A stretch of DNA of 64,000 nt from Candidatus Aminicenantes bacterium UBA6072 (GTDB taxonomy: Bacteria > Acidobacteriota > Aminicenantia > UBA2199): contig DIXU01000003.1 of assembly GCA_002436105.1 (NCBI GenBank), forward strand, positions 62,001 through 126,000, written 5' to 3'. The notes below the pieces were generated by a model. That model worked only from the letters and a program-made list of their open reading frames with translations. It searched no databases and had not been told where the DNA came from. The first letter of the stretch is position 1; each line of letters begins with the position of its first letter. This document shows, piece by piece, positions 27,399 through 36,732 of this stretch. Position numbers and translations under genes: made by a program.

Positions 27399-29346
27399 CC
27401 TGCGGTGTCCCATGCTGCTGAATATCGTATGGCTCAAGATCGTCGCCATCCCGACCCTGCATTTCCTTTTTTTCATCGTTCTGCCTGGAGCGGGGTTGTG
27501 GATCATCCTGCAGGACCGGCTGGAGGACAGGAAGCTCCCCGGCACCGCGCATCTTCTCGGCGCGATCTCCCTGGGAATCCTGTACAATGCCCTGCAATTC
27601 CTCCTGGTAGCGCTCGTTTACCGGGAATTTCCCCTGACCGGCCGCATCTGGCTGAGCATTGGCAAGTACGCCATGGATATTGCCTTCCTGATATCCGTTT
27701 CCCTGGCCTATCCCCAAAGGATCCGCGACCTGTTGCTGCGGCTTTCTTCCGACTGCTTCCGCCGCGCCGACGCCCTGTTGCTGCTGCTCGCCCTGCTGCT
27801 GGGAGTGCTGGCCGTCACCCACTTTCCCCATGTCCATGACTCCGGCCAGTTGATCGCCACCCACCGCATGCTGCAGGGCGGATTTGATTTCTGGCACGCC
27901 AAGCGGTATGCCCTCGGGTTCTCCGCCCTGTGCTATTTCCCGGCGGCGGTTTTCCCGGGCATTCCCATGGCCACGCTGGCCTCGGGATACAAGGCGTCAC
28001 TGGTTTTCCTGCTCGGCCTCGCGGTGATCTACGGCATCGACAGGATGGCCCTTGCCCGGCGGGCCGCCGGCATGTTCCTTCTCTTTATCATTTTCATCAG
28101 CAGTTTTTTCGGTCTGTACGGCGTCATGGAACTCGGGAAGGACAGCGCCTGGTCGGTGCTGTTCAGCATCGTTTTCATGTTCAGCCTCATGGGCCGCGAA
28201 AGGGAAGCCGGCATCGGAGCCTCCCCGCTGTTCCTGCTCGCCGCCATCGCCCTGGGCATGATCGCCATCCCCTATCTGTCCCTCTTTTGCCTGATATTCG
28301 CCGGGCTGCGCCTGCTGCCGGAAAGGATCTCCGCCCACCGGTTGCTCCTGCCCGCGGCGGTGATCCTGCTTCTCGCAGGCGGCGCCTGGATGATGCCGGT
28401 CAAGATGGCCGTGCGCGCGCCGCCGCACACCCGCCCGCAAGCGGGAAAATTCGTTTCCTGGTATCCCAGCGACGGCAAGACGCCTTTTTTCCAATACTAT
28501 TTCCGCTACGAGAGGCACGGATACCGGAATTCGGCGCTGATCGCCATAGCCGGCCTGCTGGGCATCTTCCTGCTGCCCTGGGCCGGGAAGCGATTCAGGG
28601 ACGCTGCCGTGCGCAGCACGGCCTTGTTCCTGCCGGTCGCCACGCTGGGCTGCCTTTTTTTATCCTTCCTGGCCCGCGGGCAATTACCGGCCAGTCGCGC
28701 GCAAAAAATTCCCCTGACGCCTTTCTCCACTCGCCAGGCATGGGACCTGATCAAGGACATTCCCCAGTGGTACGTGCAGCTCGTCAGCGGCATCCTCATC
28801 GTGATCATGCTCGACGCCTGGATCAGGAAGCTGTCGCTGCCCCAAAGGGCCAGGCAGGCACTTTTCAGCGGCATTGCCCTGCTGGCCGCCGGGGCGGCGC
28901 TCTCCGCCAACCTGCCCCGGGTGATGGAGCTTAAGGACCCGGCCCGTTTTTACCGCTATGGCGGCAACCGGGATGACCGCTTCGCCCGCACGCTGGAGAG
29001 CATCTACCTCCATCCCGACGTGCATCATATATTCCTCGCCAGGGATTTGTCCTCGCTGCACGCGAACCATTTTCATTTCGACCTCCAGGGCTATTTCCCG
29101 AAGAAGAAACTGCATATCCTCCCGTCAGCCCCCGGAGAAGGCCTGAGGTTCCGTCCGCCGCCGGGATCCTCGATCCTGATCGCCGATCATGGCCGCTTTC
29201 GGGAATTCCAGGCGGCAGGGCGCATGCGCAACCGGATGAGCGCCCGCCGGCTGGAAGATTTCCCGGGAACCGGCGAGGGCGTTTATCTGATCGAGAGGAG
29301 GAAGGAAAACCCGCAGCGAGGCCCGCTGCGGAAAGCGGGAGATTAA
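27385..29346 (+). CDS. Polytopic membrane protein of unknown function
   Basis: 653 residues. About twelve hydrophobic segments fill residues 10-500, followed by a ~140-residue soluble tail. A conserved-looking HVHDSGQ follows the first cluster of helices in an extracytoplasmic loop. The layout (many helices, a loop with acidic residue, soluble end) resembles membrane glycosyltransferases of the GT-C type, but no diagnostic motif lets me call one. The start may be ATG 27385 or 27412. The next genes on the opposite strand encode a UPF0104 protein and a FAD oxidoreductase. Confidence 0.65.
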   Translation: MIAHDLRCPMLLNIVWLKIVAIPTLHFLFFIVLPGAGLWIILQDRLEDRKLPGTAHLLGAISLGILYNALQFLLVALVYREFPLTGRIWLSIGKYAMDIAFLISVSLAYPQRIRDLLLRLSSDCFRRADALLLLLALLLGVLAVTHFPHVHDSGQLIATHRMLQGGFDFWHAKRYALGFSALCYFPAAVFPGIPMATLASGYKASLVFLLGLAVIYGIDRMALARRAAGMFLLFIIFISSFFGLYGVMELGKDSAWSVLFSIVFMFSLMGREREAGIGASPLFLLAAIALGMIAIPYLSLFCLIFAGLRLLPERISAHRLLLPAAVILLLAGGAWMMPVKMAVRAPPHTRPQAGKFVSWYPSDGKTPFFQYYFRYERHGYRNSALIAIAGLLGIFLLPWAGKRFRDAAVRSTALFLPVATLGCLFLSFLARGQLPASRAQKIPLTPFSTRQAWDLIKDIPQWYVQLVSGILIVIMLDAWIRKLSLPQRARQALFSGIALLAAGAALSANLPRVMELKDPARFYRYGGNRDDRFARTLESIYLHPDVHHIFLARDLSSLHANHFHFDLQGYFPKKKLHILPSAPGEGLRFRPPPGSSILIADHGRFREFQAAGRMRNRMSARRLEDFPGTGEGVYLIERRKENPQRGPLRKAGD

Positions 29347-29361
29347 GCGGGATCGCCCGGG

Positions 29362-30291
29362 TCACCTGCCGTGCCGCCGCGAACGGAACAGAAGCAGCAG
29401 GACGGAGCCGGCCAATGCCGGCAACGCCGTATTCATGAAAAAAAGCATCAGCGCGGAGGATACCGCCGGCGCCCTGGGCACTCCAAAAGGTGAGAGAAGG
29501 GCGATCGCGGCACCCTCGCGAATTCCCAGCCCGCCGATGGTGAAAGGCAGGATATTGGTGAGCATGATCAGCGGCTGCGCCAGCACGGCCGTCCCCAGCC
29601 GGGAAGGATGATAATTGTCCAGGAGAGCGTGGAATTGCAGGATCACCACGCCGTAACCGAGCAAGGCGAGCCCCGTCTGCCTGCGCTTGACGCCCGCGGA
29701 AACGGACCGGAGCTGCAGCGTCATGCGGGCCGCTTTTTCCCGAAGGGCGGCGAAGCCGCTGGACCGCGGCAGCAATCGCTGGAGCCAGCGCAGCGGGAAA
29801 TCCGGCCAGACCAGCAGTATCCACAGCAAGCCCAGGAGGATGGCTGCCGCCGCCCCGGCCAGGGGATTGGCATAGAAAACAATTCCGGGCACTGCCAGGA
29901 GCACCACCGCGGCGACCTCGAATACCCGGTCCACCACCACCAGGTAGGCGATGAGGCCGCGCTCGTGCCTTTCCAGGAAGACCGCGCGGGCGATCTCCCC
30001 CACCCGGCCCGGCGTCAGCAGGCCTCCCGCCATACCGACAAGATAGGATTTCGCTGCGTCCGAAAGCGAAGATCCCCCGCCCGCCGCCGCCGCGACCAGG
30101 CGATGCCATTTCAGCACCTTCAGGAAAGTGAACAGCAGCGCCAGGGCCAGGGCCGCTCCGAGCGAGGGCCCGACGGTTCGCAGGGAATCGGCGATGCCGG
30201 AAAGGCCCGTCCTGGCGATGATCAGATAAACCAAAACGATCGACAGGGCCAGCTTCAGCACAAAGATGCCAGTGCGCCGGACCCCCTTCAC
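29362..30291 (-). CDS. UPF0104 / lysylphosphatidylglycerol synthase-type flippase-like membrane protein
   Basis: 309 residues with about eight membrane segments. Family marks: FLKVLKWHRLV, GMAGGLLTPGRVGEIARAVFL and the C-terminal NILPFTIGGLGIREGA. Known relatives are transmembrane parts of MprF or stand-alone glycolipid-related proteins. Start GTG 30291, with AAGGAGA 7 bp upstream; it overlaps the previous gene end by 4 bp (GTGGTGA). Translational coupling with the FAD protein is likely. Confidence 0.78.
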   Translation of the reverse strand: MKGVRRTGIFVLKLALSIVLVYLIIARTGLSGIADSLRTVGPSLGAALALALLFTFLKVLKWHRLVAAAAGGGSSLSDAAKSYLVGMAGGLLTPGRVGEIARAVFLERHERGLIAYLVVVDRVFEVAAVVLLAVPGIVFYANPLAGAAAAILLGLLWILLVWPDFPLRWLQRLLPRSSGFAALREKAARMTLQLRSVSAGVKRRQTGLALLGYGVVILQFHALLDNYHPSRLGTAVLAQPLIMLTNILPFTIGGLGIREGAAIALLSPFGVPRAPAVSSALMLFFMNTALPALAGSVLLLLFRSRRHGR

Positions 30292-31604
30292 CACCGCGTC
30301 TCCTTTCCCCGCCAGTAGGAAATGAATTCCCCGGCCAGGGCGAAGCTGGTGTTCATGCAGCGGCTGAATGGAAAAAATTGGCTTGTATTCACGAGGAAAA
30401 GATCCTGCAGCGGGGTGGCGAAGGCCGGGCGCAGGCGCGAAAAGCCGGTCCGGAAGATCGGCTGGGTATGGCGATCGCGGTGGACATGAACGCCCAGCAC
30501 CTGGGACTCGTGGAATCCCGGGAACATTTGCTTCAGGTAGCGTGCATATCCGGCAAAGAGCTCCGCATCCTCCGAATTCCATGCGGCATCGTCCTCGCCG
30601 GCGCAATAGCGCGAGAGATACACGACATGCTGCCCGCCGTAATCGTCGCTGCCCATCCAGTTCGTGTGCTCGACGACGACCGCAAAGGGAAATCGCCCGT
30701 CTCCGACATTGATCCAGTAAAAAGGGCTGAGCGGCACCCTCAGCCTCAGGACCATGCAGATGGAGTGCGAGTAGGAAATCCCAGCGAGCCGGGCGCAGTA
30801 TTCCGGCGGCAGGGACGGCGCAAGTCCGGTGAATTGCGGGAGCGGCACCGTGGCGATGCAGGCCGCATAGGGACTCCCCGCGTCCCCATTCAGGATCAAT
30901 CCCGCCCGCGAACCGGCGGCCCGCTCGATGGAGGTGACGGCCTGGCGGGTCACGATCCGCCCCCCGCGCCCGACGATCTCCGCTTCCAGCCGGTCGAACA
31001 GGGGCCGGACCCCCCCCCGCAGGTAGCCCAGGGATCCGGAGGATCTGCCGATGCGGCCGCGCGTCCGGCTCTGCAGGCGGTCCCAGAGCCAGGCGGCGGA
31101 AACATCGGAGGCCCGATCGCCGAACTTGTTCTTCAGCAACGGTTCCCAGAAAAGCGCATAGCCCCGCCGGCCGCACCTTTTGACCAGCCAGTCGGCCGCG
31201 GAAACGCCGTCAAAATCCTGCCAGCGCTTGCGCAACAGAAAAGCCGAAGCGCTGATCCCCACCCGCAGGCGGGCGAAGGGGGACAGCGGCGCAAAGCGCA
31301 ACAGGTCGCCGGCCGTGTCCAGGGGATAGATCCTTCCCTGGGAGAAATAGGCCATGCTGGCTCTTTTAAAGAGCAGCCGATCCTCCAAGCCCAGGGAGCG
31401 GATCACCTCCAGCAACTCGGCGTGAGCGGTGAAAATATGGCGGTAGTACCTGTCGATCGCCACGGATCCGGACATGAAAACGGCGGCCAGCCCCCCCGTT
31501 TCCCTTTCCTTTTCGAAAACCGTCACCTCCGACCCCTGTTTGGCCAGGCCATAGGCAACGGCCAACCCGGTGACGCCGCCGCCAATGACGGCGATCTTCT
31601 TCAT
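30288..31604 (-). CDS. FAD-dependent oxidoreductase (amine oxidase / protoporphyrinogen oxidase-like)
   Basis: 438 residues. The N-terminal FAD-binding motif VIGGGVTGLAVAYGLAKQG is followed by EKERETGGLA (ribose-binding Glu) and, near the end, the family LVNTSQFFPFSRCMNTSFALAGEF. Related enzymes desaturate or oxidise polyprenyl, sterol-like or UDP-sugar substrates; UDP-galactopyranose mutase-like relatives exist too. Coupling to a UPF0104 flippase-like protein suggests lipid-linked glycan or membrane-lipid work. Confidence 0.8.
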   Translation of the reverse strand: MKKIAVIGGGVTGLAVAYGLAKQGSEVTVFEKERETGGLAAVFMSGSVAIDRYYRHIFTAHAELLEVIRSLGLEDRLLFKRASMAYFSQGRIYPLDTAGDLLRFAPLSPFARLRVGISASAFLLRKRWQDFDGVSAADWLVKRCGRRGYALFWEPLLKNKFGDRASDVSAAWLWDRLQSRTRGRIGRSSGSLGYLRGGVRPLFDRLEAEIVGRGGRIVTRQAVTSIERAAGSRAGLILNGDAGSPYAACIATVPLPQFTGLAPSLPPEYCARLAGISYSHSICMVLRLRVPLSPFYWINVGDGRFPFAVVVEHTNWMGSDDYGGQHVVYLSRYCAGEDDAAWNSEDAELFAGYARYLKQMFPGFHESQVLGVHVHRDRHTQPIFRTGFSRLRPAFATPLQDLFLVNTSQFFPFSRCMNTSFALAGEFISYWRGKETRW

Positions 31605-31619
31605 CGACCTGCCATTTCT

Positions 31620-32858
31620 TCAGCGCATCCGCTGCAAGGCGCTCAAAAACCGGTCCACCTCGCCGGCGCTGCTGTACAGGGAAAGACCGGCGCGCACGGC
31701 ACCGCCCCGGTCTCCCAGGCCGAGGAAGCGCATGGCTTCCCAGGCGTAGTAATCGCCGTCCCAGACATGGATGCCTTCCTCTCCCAGCCGCTGAGCCACT
31801 TCGGCCGGCGTCATGCCGGCGAGCGTGAAGCAGGCGGTGGGCGTGCGCTCGCGGATGCGTCCCGGGTCGGTGATGCCGTAGATGCGCACTCCCGGGATTT
31901 CCTTCAGTCCCGCGAGCAACCGGGCGAAGAGGGATGATTCATGATCGCGGACGGCGGCCAGGGCCTGCTTCAGACGCCGCCTGCGCCCCGCGGGATACGA
32001 CTCCCAGCCCGTGCCGGGATCCTGCCCCAGGGCGGCAAGGAAATCGACTGCCGCGGCGACGCCGGCGATCGCCTCGTGATTCTTGGTCCCGGTCTCAAAG
32101 CGATCGGGGGCCCTGTCGGCGGCCGGCCGCACCTTGAAGGGATTGAGTCGCTCCAGGACTTCGCGCCGGCCATAGAGCACCCCGGAGTGCGGTCCGTAAA
32201 ACTTGTAGGGCGAGCAGGCCAAAAAATCGCAGTTCAGGAGCTGGACGTCGATCATGCGGTGCGGGGCGTAGTGCACGGCATCGACGAATGTCAGAGCCCC
32301 GGCCGCGCGGGCGGCGGCCAGGATGCGGGGCAGGTCATTGACCGTGCCGAAAGCGTTGGAAGCGCCGCCGACGGCCAGCAGCCGCGTCCGTTCCGTGATC
32401 GCCCGTCCCAGGTCCTCCAGCTTCAGGGAACAGTCAGCCGGATCAAATTCCAGCCAGCGGATCACGGCGCCCTGTTCCCGCAAATGAAGCCAGGGAGCGA
32501 TATTGGCGTCATGGTCGAGACGGGTGACGACGATCTCATCGCCGGCCCGCAGCTCCCGCCCGATGATGCGCGCCAGGTGCAGGGTCAGCGTGGTCATGTT
32601 GGCGCCAAAGACGATCCCATCGCCGTCGCGGGCGTTCAACAGGTCGGCCATGGCGGCACGTCCCTCGGCAACGATCTCGTCGCTGCGGCGCGACGTGGCG
32701 AACAGCCCGTGCTCGTTGGCATTGGCCTCGCGGTAGTAGGCGCTGACGGCGTCAATGACCGCCTGCGGGACCTGGGTGCCGCCCGGACCGTCGAAAAACA
32801 CGGCTCCGGAGGCCAGAGCCGGGAATTGGCCGCGGATGCGCTCGACAGGATACTCCAT
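31620..32858 (-). CDS. Class V aminotransferase (cysteine desulfurase-like, no active Cys)
   Basis: 412 residues, PLP fold type I. The Schiff-base Lys219 is in SPYKFYGPHSG; DAVHYAPH supplies the PLP-contacting Asp/His. True SufS/IscS enzymes have a catalytic Cys near residue 360 in a loop; here that segment (GDYYAWEAMRFLGLG) has none, so sulfur transfer as in SufS is unlikely. The sequence best fits the desulfurase-like subfamily of unknown reaction. It starts with ATG 32858 and lies 34 bp after lhgO on the same strand. Confidence 0.82.
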   Translation of the reverse strand: MEYPVERIRGQFPALASGAVFFDGPGGTQVPQAVIDAVSAYYREANANEHGLFATSRRSDEIVAEGRAAMADLLNARDGDGIVFGANMTTLTLHLARIIGRELRAGDEIVVTRLDHDANIAPWLHLREQGAVIRWLEFDPADCSLKLEDLGRAITERTRLLAVGGASNAFGTVNDLPRILAAARAAGALTFVDAVHYAPHRMIDVQLLNCDFLACSPYKFYGPHSGVLYGRREVLERLNPFKVRPAADRAPDRFETGTKNHEAIAGVAAAVDFLAALGQDPGTGWESYPAGRRRRLKQALAAVRDHESSLFARLLAGLKEIPGVRIYGITDPGRIRERTPTACFTLAGMTPAEVAQRLGEEGIHVWDGDYYAWEAMRFLGLGDRGGAVRAGLSLYSSAGEVDRFLSALQRMR

Positions 32859-32892
32859 GGTTCCTCCTCCGTTCAGGGAACGGCTTCGGTGT

Positions 32893-34107
32893 TCAGCGGC
32901 GCAAGGAAAAATTCTTCAAGGCCAGGGCGGCGATCGACTCGCCGATGCTGATCGAGGCCGTGGCGGCCGGCGAGGGGGCATTGAGCACGTGGACCATGCG
33001 CTCCGCCTCCTGGATGCGGAAATCATCGGCCAGGAAGCCGTTGATCTCGAGCGCCTGGGCGCGGACGCCCGCGGCCCCGGGCTCCAGGTCCTCGGCGCGG
33101 ATATCCGGGATCAGGCGCTGCAGCGCCCTGACGAAGGCCTTCTTGGAAAAGGAGCGGTAAAACTCGCCGAAACCCATCTTCCAGTACTTCAGGCCCATGA
33201 TCCAGAACCCGGGATAAAGGGCCATCTGCGCCGTATCGCGCAGGGAGAAGCTGGTCTTTTCATATCCATGGCGCTTGAAAGCCAGTACGGCATTCGGACC
33301 CGCCTCGACGCCGCCGCCGATCATGCGCGTGAAATGCACGCCCAGGAAGGGAAAGCGGGCGTCGGGGACCGGGTAGACCAGGTTGCGCACCAGGTGGTGG
33401 CGCCGCGGCGCCAGCTTGAAGTATTCGCCGCGAAAAGGGACGATCTGCAGGCCGGGACGGACTCCGCACATGCGGGCCAGGCGGTCGGACTGCAAACCGG
33501 CGCAATTGACCAGGCTGCGGCAGCGCACCCTGCCGGCGCTGGAGAGCAGCAGCAGCTCCGTCCCTTCGCGCCGGCAGCCGCTGACCTTGAAATTCAGGCG
33601 GATCTCGCCGCCTTGCCTGCGGATGATCTCGGCGTACTTGCCGCAGACCCGGGCATAATCGACGATGCCCGTCTCCCCCACCCAGAGGCCGGCGATGCCG
33701 GCCACGCCGGGCTCGTACTCCTTCAGCTCCCCGGGGCCCAGGCGGCGCAGTTTCTGCAGTCCATTGGCCCGGCCTTTGGCCTCGACAGCGTCCAGGGCGG
33801 GAATTTCGCTTGCCCGCGTGGCCACGACCAGCTTGCCGCATTCCTCGTGATCGATGCCGTGCTCGCGGCAGAAGCGGTAGAGGGCTTCGCGGCCGGCCAC
33901 GCAGTTCTTCGCCTTGAGCGATCCCGGCTTGTAGTACAGGCCGGAATGGATCACGCCGCTGTTGTTGCCGGTCTGGTGGGCTGCCAGCTTGCCTTCGGCC
34001 TCGAGGACGACGACCGAGTTTACACCGGCCCTGACCAGGGCCATGGCCGTGGCCAGGCCGACGATGCCGCCGCCGATGACCGCCACGTCGTAACTGCGCT
34101 CGCCCAT
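32893..34107 (-). CDS. lhgO: L-2-hydroxyglutarate oxidase-type FAD enzyme
   Basis: 404 residues, DAO family: VIGGGIVGLATAMAL, then HQTGNNSGVIHSGLYY (flavin-contacting segment typical of LhgO) and PFRGEYFKLAP, PFLGVHFTRMIGGGVEAGPNAVLAF. It oxidises L-2-hydroxyglutarate to 2-oxoglutarate in known members, feeding electrons to quinones; substrate here is assumed from these motifs. Start ATG 34107 with AAGGAG 6 bp upstream. Confidence 0.88.
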   Translation of the reverse strand: MGERSYDVAVIGGGIVGLATAMALVRAGVNSVVVLEAEGKLAAHQTGNNSGVIHSGLYYKPGSLKAKNCVAGREALYRFCREHGIDHEECGKLVVATRASEIPALDAVEAKGRANGLQKLRRLGPGELKEYEPGVAGIAGLWVGETGIVDYARVCGKYAEIIRRQGGEIRLNFKVSGCRREGTELLLLSSAGRVRCRSLVNCAGLQSDRLARMCGVRPGLQIVPFRGEYFKLAPRRHHLVRNLVYPVPDARFPFLGVHFTRMIGGGVEAGPNAVLAFKRHGYEKTSFSLRDTAQMALYPGFWIMGLKYWKMGFGEFYRSFSKKAFVRALQRLIPDIRAEDLEPGAAGVRAQALEINGFLADDFRIQEAERMVHVLNAPSPAATASISIGESIAALALKNFSLRR

Positions 34108-34161
34108 TGCATGCTCCTTTTTTTCCGCTGTTTTCCGTTTTGGGGTGGGAACCAAGGATGA

Positions 34162-34190
34162 AATATAGCAAATGCCCCCGGGTTAGTCAA
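34162..34190 (-). promoter_or_regulatory. Promoter of lhgO
   Basis: TTGACT (34190-34185), 17 bp, TATATT (34167-34162) on the minus strand. Confidence 0.7.
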
Positions 34191-34199
34191 ACAAGCCAT

Positions 34200-34428
34200 C
34201 GTTAGGCGTTAGGCGTTATGCGAAAGTACAGGAAATCGATCCACGTAACGCGTGACGCGTGACGCGAAAGAACAAGAGATCCTTCCAGTCTCCGGCTACC
34301 ACGACCACTATCACTATCACTTATGGCTTGTCAGGCCTCCTGCTAGCACTAACACGAACACTTGTCTTTGTACTGCCTCTTTTTTCCCGTAAACCGTCAA
34401 CCGTCAACCTATCTTCGTAACGCGTCAC
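34200..34428. repeat. Paired heptamer-array element (CGTTAGG / CGTGACG / CGTCAAC units)
   Basis: Left part: CGTTAGG twice, CGTTATG (34200-34220), then CGTAACG, CGTGACG, CGTGACG (34244-34264). Right part: CGTAAAC, CGTCAAC, CGTCAAC, CTATCTT, CGTAACG (34388-34422), largely the reverse complement of the left. Between them lie GAAAGAACAAGAG, a CACTAT hexamer run (34306-34320) and a T-rich stretch. It fills the lhgO/phosphohexomutase divergent spacer, which otherwise holds only the two promoters. Confidence 0.8.
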
Positions 34429-34457
34429 ATGGATTTGTTCATTCCGCTTTTCTGCGG

Positions 34458-34463
34458 TATAAT
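34458..34463 (+). promoter_or_regulatory. -10 box for the phosphohexomutase gene
   Basis: Perfect TATAAT, 22 bp before ATG 34486, followed by GGAGGT as ribosome binding site. Confidence 0.6.
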
Positions 34464-34485
34464 GGCCATTCCCTGGAGGTCCCCG

Positions 34486-35850
34486 ATGATCAACGAGGCA
34501 ATATTCCGCGAATACGACATCCGCGGCCTGGCCGACAGCGAGCTGTCCGACCCGGCAGTGGAGCGCATCGCCATGGCCATCGCCGCCATCTACGTGCGCG
34601 AGGGCAAGAAGGAGATCGCCGTCGGCATGGACGGCCGGCCCAGCTCGCCGCGCATCAAGCAGCTGCTCAGCCGCACCCTGGCCCGTTACGGCCTGCAGGT
34701 GATCGACCTGGGCCTGGTGCCGACGCCCGTGGTCTATTATGCCGCCTTCCGCCACCATCTGGGGGGGGCCGTCATCATCACCGCTTCGCACAACCCCAGC
34801 GAATACAACGGCTTCAAGGTCATGCTCGGAACCGCCGCCCTGTACGGCGACCAGGTCAAGGAGATCTACCGCCTCGCCGTTGCCGGCCCCTTCCCCCCCG
34901 AAGCGCCGGGAGGCGTCCGGGAAAAGGACATCCTGCCCGAGTATATGCAGTACATCCTGGACAATATCCGGCTGAAGAAAAAGCTGCGCGTCGTCGTCGA
35001 CGGCGGCAACGGCACCGGCGGCATCACCGCCCCTGAGCTCTACCGCCGCCTGGGCGCCGAGGTCATCCCGTTGTACTGCGACGTCGACGGCCGCTTCCCC
35101 AACCATCATCCCGACCCGACGGTGGCCGAGAACCTGCAGGACATGATCGCCCGCGTCAGGGAGAGCGGCGCCGACCTGGGCATCGGCCTTGACGGCGACG
35201 CCGACCGCATCGGCGTCGTCGACAACCTGGGCCGCATCCTCTGGGGCGACCAGCTCCTGCTCATTTTCGCCCGCGACATCCTGAAGGATCACCCGGGCGC
35301 CACGATCATCTCCGAGGTCAAGGCCTCGGAGGTCTTCTACAGCGAGGTGCGCCGGCTCGGCGGCAACCCCGTCATGTGGAAAGCCGGGCACTCGCTGATC
35401 AAGAAGAAACTCTTTGAAGTGAACGCCCTCGCCGCCGGCGAGGTCAGCGGCCATGTCTTTTTCAACGACAAGTGGTTCGGCTTTGACGACGCCGTCTACG
35501 CCGGCGCGCGGCTGCTGGAGATCCTCGGCGCGTCCGACGCCAGCCTGGCCGACATGTTCGATGCCATCCCCAAGGTCTGCAATACCCCCGAGATCCGCAT
35601 CGACGCCGGCGACGACATCAAGTTTCGCGTGGTCGACGAGGTACGCGACCATTTCCGCAAGATCCTGCCCGTGATCGACATCGACGGCGCCCGCGTGCAG
35701 TTTCCCCGCGGCTGGGCCCTGGTGCGCGCCTCCAACACCCAGCCCGCGCTGGTGGTGCGCTACGAGGCCGACGCCCCGGAGGAACTGGAGCGCATTCAGG
35801 CCGAGGTGGACGCGGTCATTCGCCTCGCCCTGGCCGCGGCCGCGAAGTAA
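34486..35850 (+). CDS. Phosphomannomutase/phosphoglucomutase
   Basis: 454 residues, alpha-D-phosphohexomutase family (ManB/AlgC type). It interconverts hexose 6- and 1-phosphates for sugar-nucleotide synthesis. Visible motifs: phospho-serine loop TASHNPSEYNG (Ser101), metal loop DGDADR, sugar loop GEVSGH and phosphate-binding SNTQPALVVRYEA. ATG 34486 has GGAGGT upstream. The uppP gene follows after 2 bp, so cell-envelope glycan synthesis is a natural context. Confidence 0.92.
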   Translation: MINEAIFREYDIRGLADSELSDPAVERIAMAIAAIYVREGKKEIAVGMDGRPSSPRIKQLLSRTLARYGLQVIDLGLVPTPVVYYAAFRHHLGGAVIITASHNPSEYNGFKVMLGTAALYGDQVKEIYRLAVAGPFPPEAPGGVREKDILPEYMQYILDNIRLKKKLRVVVDGGNGTGGITAPELYRRLGAEVIPLYCDVDGRFPNHHPDPTVAENLQDMIARVRESGADLGIGLDGDADRIGVVDNLGRILWGDQLLLIFARDILKDHPGATIISEVKASEVFYSEVRRLGGNPVMWKAGHSLIKKKLFEVNALAAGEVSGHVFFNDKWFGFDDAVYAGARLLEILGASDASLADMFDAIPKVCNTPEIRIDAGDDIKFRVVDEVRDHFRKILPVIDIDGARVQFPRGWALVRASNTQPALVVRYEADAPEELERIQAEVDAVIRLALAAAAK

Positions 35851-35852
35851 GC

Positions 35853-36614
35853 GTGCCTTTCGCCATCCAGGTCATCCTGCTGGCCATCGTCCAGGGGTTC
35901 ACCGAGTTCTTCCCGGTCAGCTCCAGCGGCCACCTGCTGCTCTTCCAGAAGCTGCTGGGGTTTACCACCCTGCCGCTGGTCTACGACATTTTCTTCCATG
36001 TCGGCACGCTGCTGGCGGTCGTCGCCTTTTTCTTCAAGGACCTCCGGGAGCTGGCGCTGCACTGCCGCAAAAAGGAGAACGCCCGCCTGCTGCTGCTCCT
36101 GGCCGCCGCCACCCTGCCGACGGCACTCATCGGCTTCCTGTTCCGGGATTTCTTCGAATCGCTCTTCAGCGGCACATCCTGCCTCGGTTTCGCCTTTCTC
36201 TTCACCGCCGCCGTGCTCCTGGCCGCGAAGCACCTGCGCCTGAAGAAAAAAATGCCCGATCTTCCCGCCGCCTTGCTCATCGGCGTGGCCCAGGGCATCG
36301 CCATCATTCCCGGCATCTCGCGCTCGGGCATGACCATCGCCGTGGCCCTGATCCTCGGCCTGGGCTTCGGGTTCTCGTTCCGCTTCTCCTTCCTGCTCTC
36401 CATCCCGGCGGTGCTGGGAGCGCTGCTGCTGGAAGCCGGCCATATCCCCTGGGGCGGAGGTCATTGGCCGCAGCTGGCATTGGCGGTGGCGGTGGCGGCC
36501 CTGGCCGGATTCCTGGCCCTCATGCTGCTGAGGAGGATCGTGGTACAGGATCATTTCCATCGCTTCGCCTACTACGTCCTGGCCATCGCCGCGTTCACTT
36601 TCCTTTTTGTCTGA
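35853..36614 (+). CDS. uppP: Undecaprenyl-diphosphatase
   Basis: 253 residues, integral membrane protein of the BacA family. It recycles the undecaprenyl carrier for peptidoglycan and other glycans. Catalytic motifs QGFTEFFPVSSSGH near the N-terminus and GISRSGMT in the second half are intact. It uses a GTG start 2 bp after the phosphohexomutase stop. Confidence 0.93.
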   Translation: MPFAIQVILLAIVQGFTEFFPVSSSGHLLLFQKLLGFTTLPLVYDIFFHVGTLLAVVAFFFKDLRELALHCRKKENARLLLLLAAATLPTALIGFLFRDFFESLFSGTSCLGFAFLFTAAVLLAAKHLRLKKKMPDLPAALLIGVAQGIAIIPGISRSGMTIAVALILGLGFGFSFRFSFLLSIPAVLGALLLEAGHIPWGGGHWPQLALAVAVAALAGFLALMLLRRIVVQDHFHRFAYYVLAIAAFTFLFV

Positions 36615-36732
36615 ACCGGCCGCAAGGTATCCGCAACCTCTGGGAGCGTGCGGATTGGGCAAAGATCCGTCCCTGCAGCCAGAGGCCGGCTTTGCGCTCG
36701 GTTTTCGCCGTTCCTTGAAGGAAGAGCCGCGA

